From Alphaproteobacteria bacterium (lineage in GTDB: Bacteria > Pseudomonadota > Gammaproteobacteria > Burkholderiales > Burkholderiaceae_C): a stretch of 64,000 nucleotides of DNA. A program made the translations under genes and the position numbers. Numbering within the stretch: position 1 is the first letter of the stretch; each line of letters starts with the position of its first letter. The notes beneath the pieces are model-generated. The model was not told the origin of the DNA and did not search any database. It was given only the letters and a program-made list of their open reading frames with translations. This document shows positions 57,240-64,000 of this stretch, one piece after another. The stretch is from NCBI GenBank assembly GCA_030054175.1, contig JASGCM010000015.1, positions 30,574 to 94,573 of the forward strand. The letters run 5' to 3'.

Positions 57240-58334
57240 ATGACAACACCCCAGGCGCACACCTCAGCCCGGCCATTGGCTTGGCTTTATGCGGCACTGA
57301 TTGTCTACGCCAGTTTGTACCCGTTTGGTCCTTGGCGAGATCAAGACATCGCCCCCTGGACTTTTTTGTGGGCGCCGCGCACGCCTTATTGGACGGCATT
57401 TGATGTGGCTTCGAATTTGTTGGGCTATGCCCCTTTGGGTTTTGGGGTGACCTTGTCGGTCTTGCGCCAGGGCCGCACACGCAAGGCCTGGCTGCGTGGA
57501 TGGCTGACGGGTTGCGCGCTGTCCTTCCTGATGGAGTCGATGCAGAGTTATCTGCCCATGCGGGTGCCCTCGCAGTCGGACTGGTTGCTCAACACCTTAG
57601 GGGCTGGTTTGGGGGCCGGTTTGGCTCAGGGGCTTGAGCGGCGGGGGTTTTTATTGCGTTACAGCGCTATGCGCCAACGTTGGTTCGTGAACGAAACGCA
57701 TGGGACGCTGCCTTTGTTGTTGACATGGCCGTTTGCTTTGTTGTTTCCTTTGCCCATTCCATTGGGTTTGGGGCAGGTGTTCGAGCGACTCGAGAATTTT
57801 TTGGCCGCCGTTTTGACCGATACCCCGTTTCTTGAATGGTTACCGATGCGTGCAGTCGAGCTACAGCCGCTGATGCCCGCGACCCAGTCTTTTTGTGTGG
57901 CGTTGGGCCTGTGCTTGCCTGTTTTGCTGGTGTTTTCGGTCATGCCACAACGCGCCCACCGGGTTCACGCCCTGTGGGTACTGCACGGGCTGGCATGGTT
58001 GGTCAGCAGTTTGTCGGTCGCATTGACTTTCGGCCCCGCACAAGCCTGGGCCTGGTTGACGCCACCAGTGTGGGTCGGGCTGGGGCTGGGATTATCGATC
58101 GGCATCGCCTGTTTGTGGCTTCCAATGCGGATTTGCCTGGTGTTGCTGCTGGTTGTGACGCTGATCCATTCGTCATGGGTCAATTTGGCGCCCAACACGG
58201 TCTACTATGACTTGACTTTGCAAATTTGGGAACAGGGCCGGTTCATCCGCTTCAATGGCTTGGCCCAATGGCTGGGTTGGGTTTGGCCATATGTCCTGAT
58301 GGCCGATGTGATGCGCCGATTGGCCAGAGCCTGA
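57240..58334 (+). CDS. VanZ-family membrane protein
   Basis: A 364-residue integral membrane protein with about eight to nine hydrophobic segments. The N-terminal 130 residues match the VanZ-like domain (YASLYPFGPW; DVASNLLGYAPLGFGV; SFLMESMQSYLPMRVPSQSDWLLNTLGA). The name comes from a teicoplanin-resistance accessory gene in enterococci, but in proteobacteria the function is unknown. The C-terminal 200 residues form an extra membrane domain. It lies between hemJ (21 bp) and the ferredoxin (12 bp) on the same strand. Confidence 0.85.
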   Translation: MTTPQAHTSARPLAWLYAALIVYASLYPFGPWRDQDIAPWTFLWAPRTPYWTAFDVASNLLGYAPLGFGVTLSVLRQGRTRKAWLRGWLTGCALSFLMESMQSYLPMRVPSQSDWLLNTLGAGLGAGLAQGLERRGFLLRYSAMRQRWFVNETHGTLPLLLTWPFALLFPLPIPLGLGQVFERLENFLAAVLTDTPFLEWLPMRAVELQPLMPATQSFCVALGLCLPVLLVFSVMPQRAHRVHALWVLHGLAWLVSSLSVALTFGPAQAWAWLTPPVWVGLGLGLSIGIACLWLPMRICLVLLLVVTLIHSSWVNLAPNTVYYDLTLQIWEQGRFIRFNGLAQWLGWVWPYVLMADVMRRLARA

Positions 58335-58346
58335 AATAATGTCGCC

Positions 58347-58685
58347 ATGAATTCAATTTCTTCGTATTACAAGCACCATGTGTTTTTCTGCCTGAACGAG
58401 CGCAAAGCCCCCGATGCTTGTTGCGCCCACCAGGGTGCCCAGCAAGCTTTTGATCACTGCAAATCGCGCGTCAAGCAATTGGGGCTGGCCGGCCCCGGCG
58501 GGGTGCGTGTCAACAAAGCAGGCTGTCTGGACCGTTGCGCCGGAGGCCCGATCATGGTCATTTACCCGCAGGAAACCTGGTACACCTTTGTGGATGCGTC
58601 CGACATAGACGAGATCATTGAGAAGCATCTGCAGAACAACGAAGTCGTCGAGCGCCTGCTGACTCCGCCCGAGTTGGGGCGCTGA
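58347..58685 (+). CDS. [2Fe-2S] ferredoxin, thioredoxin-like fold
   Basis: A 112-residue protein of the thioredoxin-like [2Fe-2S] ferredoxin family. Candidate cluster ligands are Cys15 (VFFCLNER), Cys25 or Cys26 (DACC), Cys60 and Cys64 (NKAGCLDRCAGGP). The motif spacing fits the Shethna-type/NuoE-like fold rather than plant-type ferredoxins. Its electron partner is unknown. It is 4 bp from the hydrolase gene and is probably cotranscribed with it. Confidence 0.88.
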   Translation: MNSISSYYKHHVFFCLNERKAPDACCAHQGAQQAFDHCKSRVKQLGLAGPGGVRVNKAGCLDRCAGGPIMVIYPQETWYTFVDASDIDEIIEKHLQNNEVVERLLTPPELGR

Positions 58686-58689
58686 CCCC

Positions 58690-59313
58690 ATGAATGCGCA
58701 GACCGAACGCACCAATGCACTGGGCGAGGCCGGCCCGATCGAGGTGTTGATCGACCGCCCCAGCGGCGTCAGTCGCGGGCATGCCGTGGTGGCGCATCCG
58801 CACCCGTTGTTTGGTGGCACTATGGATAACAAGGTGGTGCAAACGCTGGCGAGGGCCTTTGTGCAGTGCGGTTGGACCACGCTGCGTTTCAATTTTCGCG
58901 GTGTGGGCGCCAGCGCCGGAGAGCATGACCAAGGCGTGGGCGAGGCCCGCGACATGGTGGCTCTCGTCGAGCAATTGGCCCCGCAAGGCCCGCTGGCCTT
59001 GGCCGGTTTCTCATTTGGTGCTTTTGTCACCAGCCACGCCTTAGCGGCCTTGCACCCGACCCGAAGTATCGAGAAAGTGGTGCTGGTGGGCACTGCGGCT
59101 TCCCGTTTTCAGGTCGCCCCCATCCCTGTCGAATTACACGACCAGACCGCGGTCATCCATGGCGAAGCCGACGCCACAGTGGCCTTGTCCAGCGTCATGG
59201 ATTGGGCCAGGCCCCAAGGGTTGCCGGTTTTAGTCGTGCCAGGCGGCGGGCATTTCTTTCACGGGCAGCTCACGCCTTTGAAAAATTGGGTTGTGCGCCA
59301 CCTTCGGGCCTGA
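58690..59313 (+). CDS. alpha/beta hydrolase
   Basis: A 207-residue hydrolase of the small KANL3/Tex30-like or dienelactone-like alpha/beta group found next to this ferredoxin in many betaproteobacteria. The oxyanion segment HPHPLFGGTMDNKVV, RFNFRGVGASAGEHDQGVGE, the nucleophile in AGFSFGAFV, the acid in IHGEADATV and the histidine in PGGGHFFHG are all intact, so it should be active. Substrate unknown. It is followed 44 bp later by the D,D-carboxypeptidase gene. Confidence 0.87.
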   Translation: MNAQTERTNALGEAGPIEVLIDRPSGVSRGHAVVAHPHPLFGGTMDNKVVQTLARAFVQCGWTTLRFNFRGVGASAGEHDQGVGEARDMVALVEQLAPQGPLALAGFSFGAFVTSHALAALHPTRSIEKVVLVGTAASRFQVAPIPVELHDQTAVIHGEADATVALSSVMDWARPQGLPVLVVPGGGHFFHGQLTPLKNWVVRHLRA

Positions 59314-59357
59314 AAAACCGAGGTGATAATTTGCCCTCCTTCACATTAAACAGAAGC

Positions 59358-60515
59358 ATGACCCGAATCTTTCGCTTATTGACCCTGAGCCTGTGCATCA
59401 TGGTCTTAAACCCGGTGCTGGCTCAAACGCCCGTCGCACCAGAGGTTGCCGCCCGCGCCTACATCCTGGTCGACGTCAGTGCCGGTCAGGTGTTGGCTGA
59501 GCAGCAGGCCGACGAGCCAGTCGAGCCCGCCTCATTGACCAAGTTGATGACCGCCTACGTGGTGTTTGACGCCCTGCGCGCGCAAAAAATCAGCTTGCAA
59601 CAGACCCTGCCGGTCAGCACCCGGGCCTGGAAGATGCCCGGTTCGCGCATGTTCATTGACCCCAAGATGATGGTGCCGGTTGAAGACTTGCTCAAAGGCA
59701 TGATCGTGCAATCGGGTAATGACGCCACGGTGGCGCTGGCCGAGGGCGTGGGGGGCACAGTGGAGCGCTTCGTCGATTTGATGAACCAGCAGGCCAAGGC
59801 TTTGGGCATGACCCGCACCAGCTACAAAAACCCCGAAGGCCTGACCGAACCCGGGCATACCACCACCGCGCGCGACCTGGCCACCTTGGCGCAACGTCTG
59901 ATGCAAGATTTTCCGGATCGGGTGGGCTATTACGCCATCAAGAAATACCGCTATGCAGGCACCCCGGCGGCCAACGACACCAACCGTAACCTGCTCTTGT
60001 TTCGGGACCCCAGTGTTGACGGTCTGAAGACCGGGTATACCCAAGCTGCCGGCTATTGCATGGTGGCTACCGCCCAACGCGATGTGCCGGGGCTGAAGTC
60101 GCGCCGATTGCTGTCGATCGTGCTGGGCGCCAGCAGCGAGAATGCGCGGGCCCAGGAAAGCCAAAAGCTGCTGAATTGGGGCTACATGGCTTTTGACGCG
60201 GTCAAGCTTTTCGAAGCCAAGCAAGCTGTAGTGCAGGCGCCTGTGTGGAAAGGCCGCGCCAATCAACTGTCCTTGGGGCGCAATGAAGCCATGGTCGTGG
60301 CCGTGCCTGGTGGTCAGGCTGCCAAGCTGCGCTCCGAGGTCGCCCGACCCGATCCTTTGGTGGCCCCTTTTGCCAAAGGTCAAGCCGTGGGCCAGATCAA
60401 AGTTTACATGGGTGAGCAATTACTTATGGAAAAACCTTTGGTGGCCTTAGAGGCTGTCGAAGAGTCCGGTGTGATCGGTCGGGCCTGGGACGCCATTCGA
60501 CTGTGGATCAAGTGA
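59358..60515 (+). CDS. D-alanyl-D-alanine carboxypeptidase (PBP5/6 type)
   Basis: Penicillin-binding protein that trims the terminal D-Ala of peptidoglycan pentapeptides in the periplasm. The start at 59358 gives 385 residues with a signal peptide ending near VLAQ (residue 23). The serine-enzyme motifs are SLTK (Ser59-Lys62), SGN (119-121) and KTG in VDGLKTGYT. A C-terminal beta domain and a final amphipathic helix (VIGRAWDAIRLWIK) that anchors to the membrane are present. It is the DacA/DacC type. Confidence 0.95.
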   Translation: MTRIFRLLTLSLCIMVLNPVLAQTPVAPEVAARAYILVDVSAGQVLAEQQADEPVEPASLTKLMTAYVVFDALRAQKISLQQTLPVSTRAWKMPGSRMFIDPKMMVPVEDLLKGMIVQSGNDATVALAEGVGGTVERFVDLMNQQAKALGMTRTSYKNPEGLTEPGHTTTARDLATLAQRLMQDFPDRVGYYAIKKYRYAGTPAANDTNRNLLLFRDPSVDGLKTGYTQAAGYCMVATAQRDVPGLKSRRLLSIVLGASSENARAQESQKLLNWGYMAFDAVKLFEAKQAVVQAPVWKGRANQLSLGRNEAMVVAVPGGQAAKLRSEVARPDPLVAPFAKGQAVGQIKVYMGEQLLMEKPLVALEAVEESGVIGRAWDAIRLWIK

Positions 60516-60565
60516 TCCCGGGTCTTGCGACACGCCCGGTGGCTCTTGGCTAGTCAGGCAAACCC

Positions 60566-60593
60566 TTAACAACATCGCAAAAGGTGTTACACT
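60566..60593 (+). promoter_or_regulatory. promoter of the str operon
   Basis: TTAACA (60566-60571), 16 bp, then TACACT (60588-60593). Good match to a housekeeping promoter, 70 bp before the rpsL start. Confidence 0.65.
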
Positions 60594-60662
60594 AGAAGGC
60601 TTTTCGGCATTTGCCGGAGGGATTCACGTTTTCGTTTCAATCACGTTTAGGGACGTTATTCA

Positions 60663-61040
60663 ATGCCAACCATCAATCAATTGGTGCGCCAAGGACGCGA
60701 GGTCGAAAAGACCAAGTCCAAGAGCCCTGCGATGCAAAATTCGCCGCAACGGCGCGGTGTGTGCACCCGCGTTTACACCACCACCCCCAAGAAGCCCAAC
60801 TCGGCCTTGCGTAAAGTCGCCAAAGTGCGCCTGACCAACGGCTTCGAGGTCATCTCCTACATCGGCGGTGAAGGCCACAACTTGCAAGAACACTCGGTCG
60901 TGCTCGTGCGCGGCGGTCGTGTCAAAGACTTGCCCGGTGTGCGTTACCACATCGTGCGCGGTTCGCTTGACCTGCAAGGCGTCAAAGACCGCAAGCAGTC
61001 GCGCTCCAAGTACGGCGCCAAGCGTCCCAAGAAGGCTTAA
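60663..61040 (+). CDS. rpsL: 30S ribosomal protein S12
   Basis: Decoding-site protein of the small subunit. The 125-residue sequence begins [20 protein letters not shown] and is full length. [16 protein letters not shown] carries the lysines at which streptomycin-resistance changes occur in other bacteria; here they are the wild-type form. [19 protein letters not shown] follows. First gene of the str operon. Confidence 0.99.
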   Translation: MPTINQLVRQGREVEKTKSKSPAMQNSPQRRGVCTRVYTTTPKKPNSALRKVAKVRLTNGFEVISYIGGEGHNLQEHSVVLVRGGRVKDLPGVRYHIVRGSLDLQGVKDRKQSRSKYGAKRPKKA

Positions 61041-61198
61041 AAACTCTTGGAAATCGGTGTTTCGGCGCTGCTCGGCAAGCCGCCAGGAACGAAGTGACCC
61101 CAGCCTCTCATGTTGAGAGAAGGGTCGAGTAAGTGAGGGTTTGAAATGACCCTTGCGGTACCTGACAAGGTACCAACTGAAGCAAATGAGGTGAAAAA
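61041..61198 (+). promoter_or_regulatory. rpsL-rpsG intergenic region with hairpins
   Basis: 158 bp without a gene. CTCTC-ATGTT-GAGAG (about 61106-61120) and GGTACC-TGACAA-GGTACC (61157-61174) can form hairpins in the mRNA before rpsG. In E. coli the corresponding spacer binds S7 for feedback control; a like role here is inferred. Confidence 0.45.
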
Positions 61199-61669
61199 AT
61201 GCCACGTCGTCGCGAAGTCCCCAAACGTGAAATCCTGCCTGATCCGAAATACGGCAATGTCGAGCTGTCCAAATTCATGAACGTGATCATGGAAGGCGGC
61301 AAGAAGGCCGTGGCCGAGCGCATCATTTATGGTGCCCTTGAGCAAATTGAGAGCAAGACCGGCAAAGACCCGCTCGAGCTCTTCAACGTCGCCATCAACA
61401 ACGTCAAACCCATGGTCGAGGTCAAATCTCGCCGCGTGGGTGGTGCCAACTACCAGGTGCCAGTCGAAGTGCGCCCCGTGCGCCGCCTGGCCTTGTCGAT
61501 GCGCTGGCTGAAAGAAGCTGCCCGTAAGCGCAGCGAAAAATCCATGGCCTTGCGCCTGGCCAACGAACTGATCGAAGCGTCCGAAGGGCGCGGCGGCGCC
61601 ATGAAAAAGCGTGACGAAGTTCACCGCATGGCTGAAGCCAACAAAGCCTTCAGCCACTTCCGCTTCTAA
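61199..61669 (+). CDS. rpsG: 30S ribosomal protein S7
   Basis: Head-assembly protein of the small subunit. The 156 residues begin [19 protein letters not shown] and include the conserved [17 protein letters not shown] and [13 protein letters not shown] end. AGGTG lies before the ATG. It is 18 bp from fusA. Full length, no anomaly. Confidence 0.99.
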   Translation: MPRRREVPKREILPDPKYGNVELSKFMNVIMEGGKKAVAERIIYGALEQIESKTGKDPLELFNVAINNVKPMVEVKSRRVGGANYQVPVEVRPVRRLALSMRWLKEAARKRSEKSMALRLANELIEASEGRGGAMKKRDEVHRMAEANKAFSHFRF

Positions 61670-61687
61670 TCACAAAAGGTATTCATC

Positions 61688-63790
61688 ATGGCTCGCAAGA
61701 CTCCCATCGAGCGCTATCGCAACATTGGTATTTCGGCGCACATCGACGCCGGTAAGACCACCACGACCGAGCGCATTCTGTTTTACACCGGCGTCAACCA
61801 CAAAATCGGTGAAGTGCACGACGGTGCCGCCACCATGGACTGGATGGAGCAAGAGCAAGAGCGTGGCATCACGATCACCTCGGCCGCCACCACCTGTTTC
61901 TGGAAGGGCATGGACATGTCCTACCCAGAGCACCGCTTCAACATCATCGACACTCCGGGCCACGTCGACTTCACCATCGAAGTCGAGCGCTCTATGCGCG
62001 TGCTCGACGGCGCTTGCATGGTCTACTGTGCAGTGGGTGGCGTGCAGCCCCAATCCGAAACCGTTTGGCGTCAAGCCAACAAGTACAAAGTGCCCCGCCT
62101 GGCCTTTGTCAACAAAATGGACCGCACTGGCGCCAACTTCTTCAAGGTCGTCGACCAGATGAAGTTGCGCCTGAAGGCCACCCCCGTGCCCATCGTGATC
62201 CCTATCGGTGCCGAAGAAAACTTCACCGGTGTCGTCGATCTTCTCAAAATGAAAGCCATCATTTGGGATGAGGCCTCACAGGGCATGAAGTTCAGCTTTG
62301 AGGATATTCCCGCTGAATTGGTCGAGACGGCCAAAGAGTGGCGTGAGAAGATGGTCGAAGCTGCGGCCGAAGCGTCAGAAGAGCTGATGAACAAATACCT
62401 TGAAGAAGGTGACTTGACCGAGGAAGAAATCAAGCTGGGCATCCGCACCCGCACCATTGCGAGTGAAATTCAGCCAATGCTTTGCGGCACCGCCTTCAAG
62501 AACAAAGGCGTGCAGCGCATGCTCGATGCGGTCATCGACTTTTTGCCCTCGCCCGTGGACATCCCCCCGGTGTCTGGTACCGACGATGAAGAACAAGAAG
62601 TCTCGCGCAAGGCCGATGATGGCGAGAAGTTCTCTGCTTTGGCGTTCAAACTGATGACCGACCCCTTCGTCGGTCAGTTGACCTTCGTCCGTGTGTATTC
62701 TGGCGTGCTCTCCAAGGGCGACACCGTGTACAACCCCGTTAAGGGCAGGAAAGAACGCATCGGCCGCATCGTTCAGATGCACGCCAACAACCGCCAAGAG
62801 ATTGAAGAGATCCGCGCCGGCGACATCGCTGCATGCGTCGGCCTGAAAGACGTGACTACCGGTGAAACGCTATGTAACCCCGACAGCATCGTGACGCTCG
62901 AGCGCATGGTGTTCCCCGAGCCCGTGATCGCGCAGGCCGTCGAACCCAAGACCAAAGCCGACCAGGAAAAGATGGGCATCGCTCTGCAACGTCTGGCTTC
63001 TGAAGATCCCTCATTCCGCGTCAAGACCGACGAAGAATCGGGCCAGACCATCATCGCCGGCATGGGCGAATTGCACCTGGAGATCATTGTTGACCGCATG
63101 AAACGCGAATTTGGCGTGGAAGCCAACGTGGGCAAGCCCCAGGTGGCTTACCGAGAAACCGTGCGCAAGTCGGTTGCCGACGTCGAAGGCAAGTTCGTGC
63201 GGCAGTCGGGCGGTAAAGGCCAGTATGGCCACGTGGTGTTCCGCCTTGAGCCCAACGAAGCCGGCAAGGGCTTTGAGTTCCTTGACGAGATCAAGGGCGG
63301 TGTGGTCCCGCGCGAATACATTCCTGCTGTCGAGAAGGGTGTGATCGAAGCGCTCAACAGCGGCGTGTTGGCCGGCTACCCCGTGGTCGACGTCAAAGTG
63401 GCACTGACCTTCGGTTCGTACCACGACGTCGATTCATCTGAACAGGCCTTCAAGATGGCTGCCATCTTTGGTTTCAAAGAGGCCGCCAAGAAAGCCAGCC
63501 CGGTCATCCTGGAACCCATGATGGCTGTGGAGGTGGAAACCCCGGAAGACTATGCGGGTAACGTGATGGGCGATTTGTCCTCACGCCGTGGCATGGTCCA
63601 GGGCATGGAAGACATGCCTGGCGGTGGCAAGGCCATCAAGGCCGAAGTGCCCCTGTCCGAAATGTTCGGTTACTCCACCACCCTGCGCTCGATGTCGCAA
63701 GGTCGTGCCACCTACACGATGGAATTCAAGCACTACGCCGAAGCACCGCGCAACGTGTCTGAAGCCATCATGGCGGCAAGGGCCAAGTAA
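61688..63790 (+). CDS. fusA: elongation factor G
   Basis: Translocation GTPase, 700 residues. G motifs are [35 protein letters not shown] and VNKMDR; domain IV carries [15 protein letters not shown] and the tip region [14 protein letters not shown]. Domain order is complete. It is the third gene of the str operon, with a hairpin-containing spacer before tuf. Confidence 0.99.
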   Translation: MARKTPIERYRNIGISAHIDAGKTTTTERILFYTGVNHKIGEVHDGAATMDWMEQEQERGITITSAATTCFWKGMDMSYPEHRFNIIDTPGHVDFTIEVERSMRVLDGACMVYCAVGGVQPQSETVWRQANKYKVPRLAFVNKMDRTGANFFKVVDQMKLRLKATPVPIVIPIGAEENFTGVVDLLKMKAIIWDEASQGMKFSFEDIPAELVETAKEWREKMVEAAAEASEELMNKYLEEGDLTEEEIKLGIRTRTIASEIQPMLCGTAFKNKGVQRMLDAVIDFLPSPVDIPPVSGTDDEEQEVSRKADDGEKFSALAFKLMTDPFVGQLTFVRVYSGVLSKGDTVYNPVKGRKERIGRIVQMHANNRQEIEEIRAGDIAACVGLKDVTTGETLCNPDSIVTLERMVFPEPVIAQAVEPKTKADQEKMGIALQRLASEDPSFRVKTDEESGQTIIAGMGELHLEIIVDRMKREFGVEANVGKPQVAYRETVRKSVADVEGKFVRQSGGKGQYGHVVFRLEPNEAGKGFEFLDEIKGGVVPREYIPAVEKGVIEALNSGVLAGYPVVDVKVALTFGSYHDVDSSEQAFKMAAIFGFKEAAKKASPVILEPMMAVEVETPEDYAGNVMGDLSSRRGMVQGMEDMPGGGKAIKAEVPLSEMFGYSTTLRSMSQGRATYTMEFKHYAEAPRNVSEAIMAARAK

Positions 63791-63795
63791 TAACC

Positions 63796-63837
63796 AGGGG
63801 CCGGACCAAAAGCCGATAGGCTTTTGCTCGGGCCCCT
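63796..63837 (+). terminator. long imperfect hairpin between fusA and tuf
   Basis: AGGGGCC (63796-63802) pairs with GGCCCCT (63831-63837), with an inner AAAAGCC/GGCTTTT stem. There is no T run, so it may be a processing or attenuation structure that adjusts tuf level rather than a full terminator. Confidence 0.5.
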
Positions 63838-63947
63838 CTGATCTGTCTGCGATCTCACACCCCTGTCTGCCCGTGGGCAGGGAATCGTGATGCGATGCAG
63901 ACATAAAACCCACACACGGTGCATTGCTCTTTCAAGGATGAATTCAA

Positions 63948-64000
63948 ATGGCAAAAGGTAAATTTGAGCGGACCAAACCGCACGTCAACGTGGGCACGAT
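63948..64000 (+). CDS. tuf: elongation factor Tu, 3'-truncated by window edge
   Basis: ATG at 63948 after AAGGATG-containing leader; the 17 visible residues MAKGKFERTKPHVNVGT are the invariant N-terminus of proteobacterial EF-Tu. The rest lies outside the window. The place after fusA completes the str operon. Confidence 0.95.
   Translation, partial: MAKGKFERTKPHVNVGT

Noticed and set aside
63838..63947. Possible tRNA or RNA gene before tuf
   Set aside because: Only a short CTGCCC/GGGCAG hairpin is visible; no cloverleaf or conserved TTCGAATC-like arm.

Overview
The window is 64 kb of ordinary-density bacterial chromosome carrying the replication-origin neighbourhood of a betaproteobacterium. 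Gene content points to Burkholderiales, probably Comamonadaceae (Limnohabitans/Rhodoferax-like): GTP-type PEP carboxykinase, glutaryl-CoA dehydrogenase next to mnmA, acetoacetyl-CoA synthetase, a PduO-type corrinoid adenosyltransferase, metX-metW, a magnesium-type HemB beside HemJ, and the order mnmG-rsmG-lysE-parA-parB / gyrB-dnaN-dnaA / rpmH-rnpA-yidD-yidC-mnmE. The assignment is inferred from protein sequence and gene order only.

Layout. 0-5.7 kb: the 3' end of pckG, a small unknown gene, and the operon gcdH-mnmA-phoD. 5.8-9.8 kb: sulfate ABC importer sbp-cysT-cysW-cysA. 9.8-16.8 kb: catabolic and transport genes (acetoacetyl-CoA synthetase, SMP-30 lactonase, cyclase-family hydrolase, cobalamin adenosyltransferase, TauE/SafE permease, D-lactate dehydrogenase-like flavoprotein). 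16.8-22.5 kb: the leftward parB, inactive-looking hydrolase, parA, lysE, rsmG, mnmG group, with three parS-like sites inside rsmG and mnmG. 22.5-34.9 kb: a metal-resistance block, with a leftward response regulator-kinase-MFS operon divergent from a CzcCBA-type efflux pump, followed by copA, copZ and a pirin.

34.9-44.4 kb is the origin core. gyrB, dnaN and dnaA read left; rpmH, rnpA, yidD, yidC and mnmE read right. The switch in direction lies between dnaA and rpmH, where there is a perfect DnaA box and a terminator-like hairpin in the dnaA leader. 44.4-48.6 kb has a Kef-type antiporter and kdsD-kdsC-lptC without lptA/lptB. 48.6-50.6 kb has a glycine-rich RRM protein and an ammonium transporter with a sigma-54-like promoter set in a nested inverted repeat. 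50.6-52.8 kb is a small accessory patch: a frameshifted remnant of a TRAP transporter binding protein, a pRiA4b ORF-3-like gene with an unknown partner, a small unknown gene and a 30-bp palindrome.

52.8-60.5 kb: metX-metW under a SAM-II-type riboswitch, a dienelactone hydrolase, hemB, a candidate small RNA with a C-rich loop, hemJ, a VanZ-family gene, a [2Fe-2S] ferredoxin, an alpha/beta hydrolase and a PBP5-type carboxypeptidase. 60.5-64 kb is the str operon (rpsL, rpsG, fusA, start of tuf).

Most of the window is core genome. The parts not explained by standard annotation are the candidate sRNA at 56.57 kb, the SAM-II element, the sigma-54/inverted-repeat region before amt, the catalytically dead hydrolase coupled into parAB, the leader hairpins of dnaA and dnaN, and the dispersed GGGGTCTGACCCC palindromes. 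No CRISPR array, intact insertion sequence, prophage, tRNA or rRNA gene was seen.
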